A stretch of DNA of 64,000 nt from Gerris lacustris (Eukaryota > Arthropoda > Insecta > Hemiptera > Gerridae). The stretch covers positions 32,514,187-32,578,186 of the forward strand of contig OX578284.1 in NCBI GenBank assembly GCA_951217055.1, in the 5' to 3' direction. Under the pieces are notes generated by a model. That model did no database searches, had not been told where the DNA came from, and worked only from the letters and a program-made list of their open reading frames with translations. Every line of letters starts with the position of its first letter. Position 1 is the first letter of the stretch. The position numbers and the translations under genes were made by a program. Below are positions 13,022-24,189 of this stretch, piece after piece.

Positions 13022-13510
13022 CTTTCTAATATATTTAGTATTTTAATATAAATAGAAAGGATTGTGGAGGTGCGAAAAATTAGATTTTTTCAATTTTGAT
13101 GGATTTACACGTTTTAAGGTCTCCTATAAGTCTGAAAAAAGTGTTTTTTTAAAAAAAGTTTGTCATCTGAGCACACACGCGGAGCCTAAACTACTGAGCC
13201 GATTTAAATTAAATTTGGCATACATATCTTCAGAAGAATCATACCTTAAGGTAAAGCGAGGAATGAATATTAGCTCTAAAATTGGGGGCACTACTCCCAA
13301 AACTATGAAAAAAATGTTATTTCTCAAAAACGGTTACGATGATTTTGATTAATTAATTCTAAAATCTAGCCCATTTAACTACGAATCTAACAATATAAGT
13401 CGTATTCCCGGGACAAATCTAGTACACGATGAAAATTGATAAGTAGTTAGTATTGATGAAAATAAATCTGATTTTTCTATTGGAAACTTTTTAAAACTAA
13501 TTTATATTAC
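13022..13510 (+). repeat. Family A element
   Basis: The element begins with TTTTACTTTCTAATATATTT and contains the family landmarks in order: GGTGCGAAAAATTAGA, GGATTTACACGTTTTAAGG, a GGAGCCTAAACTACTGAGCC block, AGCTCTAAAATTGGGGGCAC, AACGGTTACGATGATTTTG and TCTAACAATATAAGTCG. It lacks the B-box-like tail seen in some copies. The 96-codon ORF at 13062-13352 is a reading of this repeat. Confidence 0.6.
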
Positions 13511-13914
13511 GTATATAACGCCACTTACAGACGCATTAAGAGTTCACTGTTAAATTATACTTCTGATAAAATTACAAACGTAACGAAGCCTTCGTTAAAC
13601 AATATTTGGTTTTAATTTCAACATATCGAACTAGTTTTGTAGAAATTATGTGAGTCGAGCTTTAATTTAGAGTTGTCATATAGCTATTGTAAATTGCAGC
13701 AAGGTTAATAAATTAAAAGATTAAATATTTCGATGTTTTTATGCGTTATCATTTTTTTATAACAAGCCAAAATGTCGATAACAGGTAATCGTAGACTTAA
13801 AATTAACTAATATTGTTTACCTTTAAACCAATAATTACTAATTTAGTCAGTTATGGAAACTATCGCCCAAATTTATACGGGAGTGATTTTTTCATATTTC
13901 GACTTATAAATACA
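13511..13914. other. AT-rich DNA
   Basis: Nothing was recognised. Confidence 0.3.
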
Positions 13915-15210
13915 ATAAAAAATAAAATGTCCTAAATGTTTATATAATATATACTTATTTGTAATCTACTCATTTGGATCTTCCATTTGATACCCCACTT
14001 AAAATTTAAAAAATATATATATATTTTATGTCCTAGCAGACCGCAAATTTTGCATATTTGGTAATAGCAGAAATATAGTTTTAGGGGGGGGGGGGGAGGG
14101 ACACGCATAATTTTAATGTTTTTTTGACAAAATGGCATGATAATGTAAACACTGTCCACGAGTGTTATATATTTTTGTAATCTTAAATAGCCCATACATT
14201 TGATACCCCACACAAAATTGTAAGAAAATATTTTTTCGCGTGAAATGAATTATCCGCCATTCTGAATTTGAACAGCTGATCATTTTGAGTTCGCTATATT
14301 TTTCCTGTGTGCGCGTCGAAATGATCTTTAATACTGCAAAGTTTCGTGATTTTATCACTTTTGATTCAAAAGTTATTTGAACCGTTCAGAGTGACAGACA
14401 GACACAGGAACAAAACTATATTAGGCCTGGCGCAAATTGAGGCGCGACAATCGCGACATGACCCGTGTGAAGCGAAGAGTGTTTTTGTAACTAATGTAAC
14501 TTGGTAGGGCACTGCAGGTTGGGACACGTACCACGAGACTCGCGAGGCTCTTCTTGTAAAAAATCGTTTACACATATTGTGTTGTATTATAAATAATTTA
14601 AATTTTTGTGCATGGGACATTCTTATAAAAGTTTTACACAACAGACTGTCTAGAAATGTATATCTCTTATCTTAAGAAAACTGTAAGCTTTTATTCAGTG
14701 CTGATTGGCTTCTGGGCATTTACATGCATCCGCTTCAATAGACTGTCAGATAATTTCGTGGATTTCAGAGACTTGTTGCCAATTCGTGCGGAAATAATTT
14801 GTAAAAACATCAGACAACTCGAATATTATACTGAAGGTCCGTGTCTTTGTCTTTTAGGTAACTAATAGTTTTTGTGCTTTTTCTCAGCGAAAACAACTTC
14901 TTCTTCATCACAATCATCAGAATCTGATTCAGTACTTAAAAAATGATCAGTTATAAGGTTTTCAAGCGAAACATTAATTTTCAAAATTTTTAAAACGGAT
15001 GTGTGGCGTGTGAGAGTCTAGTAGAAAATCAGTAGAAGTAGCGGACCAATTTGCGGATCCCCATGAGACACATGTACAAAACACGCGTAGTCCTACACGT
15101 GTGAGTCTCGTCACACGAGTCATGTCGCACCACACGCGCCTCAATTTGCGCCAAGCCTAACTAAAGGTTTTCTTTTTTTGGTTTTACCAACGAAACCCTA
15201 AAAAAGCAAA
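13915..15210 (-). repeat. Family J repeat (minus strand), interrupted
   Basis: The body resembles 34860-35300, 36040-36573, 39835-40200 and 46510-47145: TTTGATACCCCAC phrases, a poly(G) run at 14084-14096 followed by ACACG, GACAGACAGACAC, and a terminal hairpin of the type AGGGTTTCGTTGG...AAACCCT at 15165-15205. The copy at 42397-42640 shows this sequence uninterrupted, so 14421-15160 is an insertion. The structure recalls INE-1/HINE-like insect repeats. That resemblance is an inference. Confidence 0.55.
14421..15160. mobile_element. 740-bp TIR element inserted in family J
   Basis: Long imperfect terminal inverted repeats start TTAGGCCTGGCGCAAATTGA and extend to about 50 bp, with inner CGACATGAC and CGTGTGA blocks. 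The flanks are CTATA on the left and CTAAA on the right. The uninterrupted J copy at 42.4 kb has CTATA once, which suggests a 5-bp target duplication with one change. On the minus strand, 14880-14950 reads as a serine/acidic-rich stretch, possibly a transposase remnant. No superfamily is assigned. Confidence 0.6.
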
Positions 15211-15352
15211 CTGTTGTACTATCTACCATACCACTCGCCTGTGGTTGCAGGTATGTACCTACTGAATGAAAGATGGTATATATAGTTAAGAAGGTAACTT
15301 ACATTAACTCTTCAAACACATTTCAAAAGGTTTAGGTATGTATCATAAGTAA

Positions 15353-15399
15353 TTGAAGCGAGCGTAGCGAGCTTCCTACATTCAACGAAATATGCTCCG

Positions 15400-15435
<36 letters not shown>

Positions 15436-16106
15436 AGTAACGTTTACGCGTGTGACGATAACTTGAGTAAAAGTTGACCGATTTAGTTGAAATTTGGTAT
15501 ACATGTTCCTCTTACTAATACTCAGGCTAAGTTCGTTGGACAGCGTGATCCGTCCATGAGTTCGCGCGCAACGCTCGCGTAAACGGGAGGTACAAAAATT
15601 AAATTGGAATTTCAGGACGGGAAAAGATTCTATCGTCATCTATTCGATGAGGCGAACATTTTTTTCAAATAACATTTTTTAGTAAAACCAACAGCGACAC
15701 CGCTATGAATTAATAAAGATCGCTAAAACTATTAAAGCGGGCCTAAACGTTTAAAATAGAGAAAACAACCTTTTTACCGATATCTTACGTTCTAACGTAA
15801 CGATTTTAATAAAACTTCATAGACACCATCTGATGCACAATTGAAACAGGCATGCAAAATTTCAATTTGATACATGCAGTAGTTTGTTTGTAGCAAAGAG
15901 ATACAAATTATAAATATTGAAATAGAGATGTGTGGTTAGAGGAATAGTAAGAATGCGGGGTGGTTCCCTTACTACTAGCCGCTGCACTACTACCAGACCC
16001 ATTATCTATCAACTCATCATGATTCACAATAATCTTTTTTTTTCAATTTTCAATACATATTTATTACTATACGCTCGCTTCAATGATAGAGCCACGCGAT
16101 GCCTAG
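15353..16106 (+). mobile_element. Helentron/HINE-like element B1
   Basis: The 5' end is TTGAAGCGAGCGTAGCGAGC. Its complement TACGCTCGCTTCAA lies subterminally at 16069-16082, and the element ends CGATGCCTAG. A (TGTC)n microsatellite lies at about 15402-15434. Flanking bases are A on the left and T on the right, with no duplication. Asymmetric terminal inverted repeats, a CTRR-like 3' end and A|T insertion fit rolling-circle elements of the Helentron/INE-1 type. It is non-coding. The minus-strand 85-codon ORF here is shared with B3 only because the copies are similar. Confidence 0.6.
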
Positions 16107-16280
16107 TTTATGAAAATTTAATTTTGATGTTGGTGTTGGTACCTATATTAATGTTGAATCGTCCTGTATTCCAGCTTTGTTTTTCAAAATACCTAATACC
16201 CCAGAAATTAGGAAAATTATTAATGATTGAAGAAGAGATATTTCGATTTTATTTGTATAAGTAAATTTCTACAAATATAA

Positions 16281-16955
16281 TCTTACATTCAACAAAATAT
16301 CCATCTTATCTGTCTGTGTGCAATGTTTACGTGTCCGACGATAACTGGGGTAAAAGTTGAACGATTTGGTTGAAATTTGGTATTCGTGTTCCTTTCACTA
16401 ATGCTCAGGCTAAGTTCGTTGGACAGCGAAATCCGTCCAAGAGTTTGTTAACGCTCGTGTAAACGAGAGGCTCAAATGTAAAATTGAAATTTCAGGACGC
16501 GAAAAGATTCTATCATCACCAATTCGATGAGATAAACATTTTTTTCAAATAACATTTTTTATAAAACAATCAGCGACACTGCTATGAATTAATAAAGATC
16601 GTTAAACCTATTAAAGCGGACCTAAATGTTTAAAATAGAGAAAACAACAACAACGTTTTTACCGATATCTTACGTTACGATTTTAATAAAAATTCATGTT
16701 CATCGTCTAAAGCACAATAATTGAACAGGCATGTAAAATTTCAACTAGATACATGCAGAGGTTTTCTGTGTTGCGAAATTATAATAGTTGTAATGAAGAT
16801 AGCCGTAATTTGTAAGTAAAGAAATATGTAGAAAGGCACTCTTCTCCCCACTACACGGCTCTCTATTACAATCGTATTCTTTAACTATTAACTATCTGAC
16901 TATCTAATATTTATTGCATAGCGCTCGCTTCAATGATAGAGCCAGACGTTGCCTG
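16281..16955 (+). mobile_element. Helentron/HINE-like element B2, 5'-truncated
   Basis: The copy aligns with B1 from CTTACATTCAACAAAATAT onward and has the subterminal GCGCTCGCTTCAA and a GATAGAGCCAGACGTTGCCT end. It lacks the 5' palindromic end and the expanded TGTC repeat. It is more diverged than B1 and B3, so probably older. Confidence 0.55.
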
Positions 16956-17361
16956 TTAGGCATTAAAGAGAGGTGTATCTCTACAAAATAAAGATTTTGT
17001 ATGATGTCTTGCTTATGACTACTAGAGTGTTGGTAAATTGGGTTGACGCGCGTTTAAGGGAAATCCTTATTTTAAATATTGTTAGTTTTGGCATTTCTTT
17101 GCGTCCTGATCAACTGAACAAACACATTATTAGGTTAAATATAGGACGCAGATCGGCCACTTGATGTGATCATTAGGGTGAAACATGTCTCACCTCTCTG
17201 GTGTTCGAACCAGATGACGTTGTTTTGACTTATTAGGTTTCAGACGAATCGCTAACTACTCACTCGGTTATAATACCTCCGCTGTTTTTAATATTACGGG
17301 TTAGTTTACCCCATCTTGTCATACGAAATTTTTGTATGGGGCAATAAACCTGAATCTAATA
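16956..17361. other. Mixed DNA with a degenerate tRNA-like head (minus)
   Basis: On the minus strand at about 17190-17280, a CTGGTTCGAACACCAG T-arm-like hairpin with an 8-nt loop is preceded by a TAGCGATTCG segment. This is a tRNA-derived SINE head rather than a tRNA gene, because the loop and acceptor stem do not fit. The 63-codon ORF at 16973-17164 is not recognised. Confidence 0.3.
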
Positions 17362-17362
17362 G

Positions 17363-17937
17363 TACATTACGCGTCGAGTGCGGAAAGTAGCATTTTGCAT
17401 GCGAGTGTGGAGTTTGCACCCGAGCAATAGCGAGGGTAGTAAAACCACACGAGCAATGCAAAATGCCGTTTTCGCACGAGTTGCGTACCGTACTTTATCT
17501 ACGATTGTTAGATTTAAATAATAAATACAGAAAAAAATAAACTTGCTGTTGTATCTCTTATCTTGATAAAGATGGCATTAATGTTGAGTTGTATTTTTTG
17601 CCGAATTAATTATTTCTGGAGGAGTATTATTCTCTACATTTTCGTCAAAGCCACTTGATTCATTCATTGTTTTTCACTAAAAACTCGATATAAACAGTTA
17701 CTTTAATTAAAGAATAGCAAATTAGTTTTTTTAAATGTAAACAAACTCGCTAATCGTGCGTAAAGCTGAAGAATTCCTCTTCTTTACCGCGCTAGCGTGG
17801 TAAAGAAGAGGAATTCTTCAAAACTATGAGACGCGCATGCGCAATGAATACAAGTACGTAAATAATCACTTTCTACGCATTTAAACAGAGATATAATGCT
17901 TATATTTCGTATCAATCGTAGATAAAAGAATTTTCAC
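17363..17937 (+). repeat. Family C element with central palindrome
   Basis: The element is shared with 39392-39823 in the opposite orientation: GTACATTACGCGTCGAGTGC at one end, CAATCGTAGATAAAA at the other, with GCCGAATTAATTATT and TTTTTCACTAAAAACTCGAT between. Internal inverted copies of TATCTACGATTG (about 17499) and CAATCGTAGATA (about 17924) suggest a TIR structure within it. No coding sequence is visible. Confidence 0.6.
17767..17820. repeat. 54-bp near-perfect palindrome
   Basis: Arms of 22 bp are perfectly complementary (TGAAGAATTCCTCTTCTTTA...). The 10-bp centre GCGCTAGCGT is also palindromic, leaving a single G/T mismatch pair. The sister element at 39.5 kb keeps only the inner TCCGC...GCGGA hairpin. 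Confidence 0.9.
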
Positions 17938-17944
17938 AATGCGC

Positions 17945-18430
17945 AAACAAGAATAATAGGACGACTTTTCATCAAAATTATAGGGCCTTCTGCAAAAAAT
18001 ATAGTCTCTTAACTTGTCCCAGTATATTTATTGTAGAATCCTGAATATTTGTAAAAAAGAGCCTTTCATAATTTTCATGAAAGGTACATCCACCACTTTA
18101 ATTCGAGGAATAAAGGCAACTTAATTTTGCCTTCCTACAGAACCAATCTACACAACATAACATGGGCCTGCAATGCTTTAACAAATTACCCTCTGAAATT
18201 AAAAAAAACAAAAACAATAGCAATTATTCAATTTAAAAAGCACTTTCAAAAAATTGTTAATTACGAAATGTTGTTATCGTCTATCAGAATTTTTGTATTG
18301 TTTTTCAATTTCTGTTAATTTATTCCCTGTGTTTTATTTATTATGTTATTGTTAATTGCCTAATTTTATAAATAATGACGTATTATGTCTGATTTTAAAT
18401 TGTTTACGCAATAAAGAATATTCTAATTCT
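17945..18430 (+). pseudogene. 3' end of a non-LTR retrotransposon (decayed RT C-terminus)
   Basis: Several short frame-shifted stretches read like the C-terminal part of a LINE reverse transcriptase: LNLSQYIYCRILNICKKE at about 18010-18063, then NSRNKGNLILPSYRTNL and a PLKLKKTKT...FKKHFQKI region up to 18260. Known LINEs of the Jockey/CR1 groups end in a comparable N-TR-(K/R)...LP.YRTNL...FK pattern; this is family knowledge recalled, not searched. The copy ends with AATAAAGAATATTCTAATTC, typical of a short 3' repeat tail. It is 5'-truncated, contains stops and frameshifts, and abuts family C. It is dead. Confidence 0.65.
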
Positions 18431-19649
18431 AATGTTATTACTTTATAAGTACGAATTACCAAGTACATAGTTAAGATATCTTTCATACTTACGTCTTCAT
18501 TCCGGAAACACTTCTAAGAGTTGCAAGAGAAATAGAAAACTTTATATTTCAGTAATAAATTAAAATTATATAAATTGTTAAAAATATAGCATTCTTCAAC
18601 CACTTTCTCTTTTAAACTTTAAAATATTTCTTGAAAGTAATTCATATTAATTGTATTCGAAGTTTAAAACAGGAAATAAATCCAATCATCCAGTCACTAA
18701 AATTATAACTTGCAATCTGTCCTGAATTAAATAGATAAGAAAATAAATCTTATACTACCGCAATTAAACTTTATATTTCTTCTTAACATTGAAACTTTCT
18801 CATTCTAATCATTGTATTGAACTTATTGAAAACTAATTGTTATAGTAGGACAATTGAACTTAAAAATTTAAAATCATTAGAGAAGAGAAAAAGGTCAAAG
18901 CAATTAGATTGTAATGAGTCTGTTAGAAGTCTAATATAGATGATATTGCAAATACATTCATTACAAATACACTATCAATTAAATTCACTTCACAATAATT
19001 CTAGAAAGATCATTAGCTACTTTAATACCGGTAGAATTCCACTGATGCTGTGTCTAAACCCGGACTGATAATGTCAGGTGGAAAAAATATCACTTTATTA
19101 CCTAATCTTTTGTCGCGTCGGTAGCTGGCTGTCACAAAATAAATACGAACACTTTTTTATTTTTATAAAAATGCAGAGACATGAGAGCAAACGTGAATTA
19201 CGCAATGTGAGGGTGTTGTTGTGTAGGAAATTCACGTAAAAAGGAAATTTTTTTTCCATATTGTGTATATAAAATTATAAACCCATTTTTACAATGTAGT
19301 TATACAGTGGATTTGTCATATCTAATATTTTATACGGTATTTGTGATGACAATGTATATTTATTCTTGAGCAAAGGTTATGGTAAATATATTATCTTCAT
19401 TAATTTTATATTTATAGTCAGCATTTCTACTTAACTTTTTTACTTTTCGCATTCACACAATGGGTGAAAAGTTCATAAAACTTGCAATATTGGTTAATTA
19501 TAACAACGAAAACCCGTAACAACTAATAAATGGAAAACCACTGGATAATCGATAGATTTTTTAATGTTGAATTAGGTGGAAATAAAAATGTTTTAAGATT
19601 AATAATTGTTACAAATGGGAGTTCTGTTAAATTTCCCTTTTTTGTGCTA
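18431..19649. other. AT-rich DNA, nothing recognised
   Basis: No ORF or shared repeat was found, apart from the single GTTACAAATGGG... lead-in to the minisatellite near 19610. Confidence 0.35.
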
Positions 19650-20995
19650 TTTAGTTGGTAATAGCTGTAAAAATAGAAACATTTATTTGGATGGATTTTA
19701 TAAATTAGAATTGTAGGTTTACTGAAGTTGGTAATAGCTCTAAATATAAAAACTTATACGGATTGATTTAGTTTTTTAGAATAGTAGGTTTACTTAAGTT
19801 TGTAATAACTCTGAATAGTGAGACTTATTTGGATTGATTTAATATATTAGAATTGTAGGTTTACTCACGTCGGTAATAGCTCTCTCTAAATTGTGAGACT
19901 TATTTGGATTGATTTATTATATTATAATAGTAGGTTTACTCACGTTAGTAATATCTCTAAATAGAGACTTATTTGGATTGATTTAATATATTAGAATAGT
20001 AGGTTTACTCTATGTTGGTAATATCTCTACTCACATTGGTAATAGCTCTAAATATAAAAACTTATACGGATTGATTTAGTTTTTTAGAATAGTAGGTTTA
20101 CTTAAGTTTGTAATAACTCTGAATAGTGAGACTTATTTGGATTGATTTAATATATTAGAATTGTAGGTTTACTCACGTCGGTAATAGCTCTCTCTAAATT
20201 GTGAGACTTATTTGGATTGATTTATTATATTATAATAGTAGGTTTACTCACGTTAGTAATATCTCTAAATAGAGACTTATTTGGATTGATTTAATATAAT
20301 AGAATAGTAGGTTTACTCTAGTTGGTAATATCTCTACTCACATTGGTAATAGCTCTAAATATAAAAACTTATACGGATTGATTTAGTTTTTTAGAATAGT
20401 AGGTTTACTTAAGTTTGTAATAGCTCTGAATAGTGAGACTTATTTGGATTGATTTAATATATTAGAATTGTAGGTTTACTCACGTCGGTAATAGCTCTCT
20501 CTAAATTGTGAGACTTATTTGGATTGATTTATTATATTATAATAGTAGGTTTACTCACGTTAGTAATATCTCTAAATAGAGACTTATTTGGATTGATTTA
20601 ATATATTATAATAGTAGGTTTACTCTAGTTGGTAATATCTCTACTCACATTGGTAATAGCTCTAAATAGAGAGACTTTTTGGAATGATTTAATATATTAG
20701 AATACTAGGTTTACTCTAGTTAATAATAGATCTAAATATAAACATTAATTAGGAGTGATTTTATATTAGAATAGTAGGTTTACTCTAGTTGATAATAGAT
20801 CTAAATATTAACATTAATTAGGAGCGATTTTATATTAGAATAGTAGGTTTACTCTAGTTGATAATAGATCTAAATATAAACATTAATTAGGAGTGATTTT
20901 ATATTAGAATAGTAGGTTTACCCTAGTTGGTGATAGCTCTAAAGATAAACACTTATTTGGAGTGATTTTATAAATGAGAATAGTAGTTTTAAAAA
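19650..20995 (+). repeat. Higher-order minisatellite (about 75-bp monomers, 307-bp superunit)
   Basis: Monomers contain TAGGTTTACT...GGTAATA.CTCTAAATA...GACTTATTTGGATTGATTTA. Four distinguishable monomer types recur in fixed order. The marker TTGGTAATAGCTCTAAAT begins at 19728, 20036, 20343 and 20650, so the superunit is 307-308 bp in about three copies. From 20711 a second array of 69-bp units (TTACTCTAGTTGATAATAGA at 20711, 20780, 20849, 20918) follows. There is no coding potential. Confidence 0.9.
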
Positions 20996-22110
20996 CGAGC
21001 TATTGAAAATTAGTAACAATAGTAATAATTTTAAGTAACTTAAATAGTTTTGTAATTGTTGTTAAATTATATAAAATAGTTAAGGATATAGAATCAATTA
21101 ATTATGTGGTTTTTATAAAGATAAATAAACGATTAGTTTATAAAAAGTCAACGCTAGAGTGGAAACCGTTTATCTTTTATGTTTGTGATAATTTTTACCA
21201 AGTTTGATTAGTTGTACTAATCAAAATATTAAAGGTTATTATTAACTCTTCTGTAAATTTAGTATCGTAGTTATTTACACAACAAATCAAATTTCTACCA
21301 ATACTAATTACATTGATTTTATTAAAATTGATTTGATGAAACGCATGGCTTATCTCATTTATGTTGCCGATAATTATCAGTCGTAACTTTTAATTCCAAA
21401 GGATTATACTAGAAATCCAATAAAAATATGTGATAAGATTATTTTATCTTTAAAAAAATCTATTATAAAAGAAACGTTCATCCCGATTTCAGGTTTTACT
21501 ATTAAATTTTACTAAAATTGTCTTCTATAGCCTAATATTAAGTAATAAATATACACATTAATTAAGTACCAATTTCTAGCGTAATCGCCCTAAAATATCA
21601 TTATACTTTTTTATCCAAAGTGTTCAAAACTTTCAGATTCTCTGTTTGATCGGGCAGATGACCCGAGATTGATGTGATTAGATTAGGTAAATTTGCTTAA
21701 ATACTTAGGATTTAAACCAATTTTACGTCAAACCGATTTATATCATAAAATTTCTCAATCTTTTAGTAAATTTCCCTTTGATTTCCATACGTGAAAAATG
21801 TTACATTTGTTATTCAGTTTTGTACGAATTCTTAAATAATATGTTATGTAAAAAAAAGAAGATTATTCTTAGTAGAACATCGGGTGGAATGATAAGCTGT
21901 GAAATATTTTTGCATAATATATGTATTGCTGTTTATTTATTTTTTTCAAAAAATATTATTCATTTAGAAGGCATTGACATCTTTAAGAAGGTTATCTTTG
22001 TATAGGAAGAGAAGGTTAAATTAGTTGCCTCATCCTAGTTCAGTTAACTTGTTTTTCTTGTTATGTTTGATTCTATTATAAGTTGTAGTTTTATTTAAGT
22101 TTTAATTATA
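20996..22110. other. AT-rich DNA, nothing recognised
   Basis: Contains a 75-codon ORF (21778-22005) with no recognisable motif. It is treated as chance. Confidence 0.3.
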
Positions 22111-22111
22111 A

Positions 22112-22420
22112 CTAGCGGGGAACCCGGCTTTTGCCAATTAGTAATCTATTTCATAAAGGTGTTCGTCGTGTTTATTTTAGCCAATTTATTATAATTAGTC
22201 AGTATCTCTGGACAAATAATGTTCTTTGTTTGATAATTTCATGAAGGTGTTAATAGTGTCTATTTTAGCCAAATGATTTATAATAATTAGTCAGTATCTC
22301 TGGTCAAACAATGATCTTTGTTTGATCATTTCATAAAGAAGTTAGTAATGTCTATTTTAGCCAAATGATCTATTATAATTAGTCAGTATATCTCTCGACA
22401 AAATGTTCTTTGTTTGGCAA
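22112..22420 (+). repeat. Tandem repeat of about 90 bp
   Basis: Three units starting at 22148, 22236 and 22328 contain ATTTCAT.AAGG.GTT, TATTTTAGCCAA and ATTATAATTAGTCAGTATCTC. The array is preceded by AGCGGGGAACCCGGCTTTTG, a terminal motif resembling AGCAAAGCACGGGAATCTAG near 45405 in reverse. Confidence 0.75.
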
Positions 22421-22512
22421 AATAATATACTGTGCTACCAACACTGGAAAAAGTTACGTTCAGTTCGAAGAACAACCACTTCTTTTCTATTATTTATCGT
22501 TACTGCTCAGCT

Positions 22513-22775
22513 GGATCATATAATACGTGAGTTATCACAATATAACTCTCCATCGCCCTCTAATATCATCAGATGCTCTCCATTTCTTCTCACTTCGCCC
22601 AATCCAATGGCACCCCATTCAATTCCAGATATTGTATTCAGCAGTTCATAAATTTTATCATTTTCACGAAGTGTTTGGCTGTTGTAGGTCATTACTACAT
22701 TGTTCTTATAGTTTATTAGTTTTACATTAGGTATAACATGGTTGATTTTTGACTCATTTGGGAAGGCTATTCATC
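22513..22775 (-). pseudogene. LINE endonuclease fragment (RTE-like)
   Basis: On the minus strand one frame is open from about 22775 to 22513. It reads, in order, a TYNSQTLRENDKIYELL segment, then ISGIEWGAIGLGEVRRNGE, then HLMILEGDGELYC. The order N-x-x-T-L-R, W-x-x-I-G-L-x-E-V-R-R is the hallmark of the apurinic-like endonuclease domain of RTE-type LINEs (family knowledge, recalled). The Glu of EVRR corresponds to a catalytic metal-binding residue. No reverse transcriptase follows. Downstream is stop-rich, so this is an isolated relic of roughly 85 codons. Overlapping plus-strand ORFs are shadows. Confidence 0.75.
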
Positions 22776-23127
22776 GCTCTGCAGTTTCCTGGATCATCTC
22801 TGTTTCTATTTCCTATATTTCTGTAAGCAAAATAAGCTAAATTATTGTTGAGGAATGATATTAGCGGTTTTTGTTTTAACGATTCTACATTATTTTTCCT
22901 TTTAATTGTTTGTTAATTTTTCTACTCAACCTACTCCTAACCATTGTTACGAGTAGTTTCTAGATATCTTTTATTGTTTTTATTTCATGGGCTATAGAGG
23001 TTTTTTACTAAATTTGTCATGTATAATGACAACATACTTACCATTCTTTCTTCCATTTTCTAAATCATTATCTGTTCAATCCTTTATCATCAATGTTCGA
23101 ATTCCTTTATCTTACTTAGTTTATTGC

Positions 23128-23712
23128 TTCCGAGCTTACCGAAGGTAACGGAAGCTATGTGATCGTTCTGAAGAACGAAAAAGTTTTAGGCCGTCGATTT
23201 CAAAAATTCCAAGACAGAAATCCGTTTCAGACATCAGGGAACATTTTTGGTTCCATGTCTGTCTGTCGGTCTGTCGTTCAGTTTTTGCGAACCAACATAT
23301 CTTAAAAACTACACGTCCAATTTTAATGAATTTTAGGTGGTAGGTCATAATTAGCCGATTGTTGGTCCCATATAAGTTTCAACCTTCTGCGCCTATTTGT
23401 TTCTCATCCACATGCGCACAAACATACATTTATTTACACCTATAGCTTCAAAGTACTTATCTAATTAGAATGAAACTTTTATAGTTTATCGAATGTAACC
23501 CGCAGATAGTCCCAGATTAATTTGAACCATCTGCGCTCTTTAACTTTTGCTAAATTGATACTTTAATTCGTGTAATAAATCAAAACAATTTTGACTGATT
23601 AAAAAAAACGAGGGAAACAATTAAACCAATTAAATAATAATGGCTTGTTAAAGCATAAAATCAATAAAGTACGTGGATAGGATGCGAGGAAGCTATGTGC
23701 CACACCATTTTT
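23128..23712 (+). repeat. Family I element, fullest copy
   Basis: The element starts TTGCTTCCGAGCTTACCGAA with a palindromic GCTTCCGAG...CGGAAGC start, has a short GTCTGTCTGTCGG stretch at about 23256, and ends GAGGAAGCTATGTGCCACAC. It is shared with 10378-10905 (minus) and 59330-59890 (plus). The overall layout (palindromic 5' end, GTCT stretch, conserved 3' end) again recalls INE-1/HINE repeats. Confidence 0.55.
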
Positions 23713-23747
23713 TTGTTTCTTCTTTTGTATTTTTAATTTCGTTTTTA

Positions 23748-24189
23748 GGTTTCTGTACAAAGTAAAAAAAGAAACCTTATATAACGGCTCTGTCTGTCCG
23801 TTGCTTGTTTCAATTCATAAACTACTATAGCTAGGAACATGAAATTCGGCACAAAGGTGCATCTCGGCATTTGAGACAACTGGACACATTTTGGATTTTT
23901 CACACTTAATATTTTCAAGATGGCGGCCAATATGGCGGGAACTAAAAAAAAAGTTTTTAGTCACCATGACATGTTATATATCAATTTAAAGGTCTTGAAA
24001 TGTAGAAAAAGAATATGCAATTATTATAATTTTCAAGATGGCAGCCAATATGGCGGGTGACAAAACATTGTTTTGGTTACCATAACATGTTATAATTTAA
24101 AGGTCTTGAAGAGTAGAAAAAGAATATTACTTTTAAAATTAGTGTAATTATATTACACTTAATAATTTTAACTTTAATGTACAGAAACC
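23748..24189. mobile_element. 442-bp element with 11-bp TIRs
   Basis: Perfect terminal inverted repeats GGTTTCTGTAC / GTACAGAAACC bound the element. The interior has two direct copies of a block with TTTTCAAGATGGC.GCCAAT and AAAGGTCTTGAA.TAGAAAAA, about 100-110 bp apart. It is non-autonomous and the flanks show no clear duplication. Confidence 0.5.

Noticed and set aside
15402..15434. CRISPR-like or short tandem array
   Set aside because: It is a simple (TGTC)n microsatellite within element B, and a CRISPR array is not expected in this eukaryotic context.
17190..17280. Possible tRNA gene on the minus strand
   Set aside because: The T-loop has 8 nt and the acceptor stem is missing. It is better explained as a SINE head.
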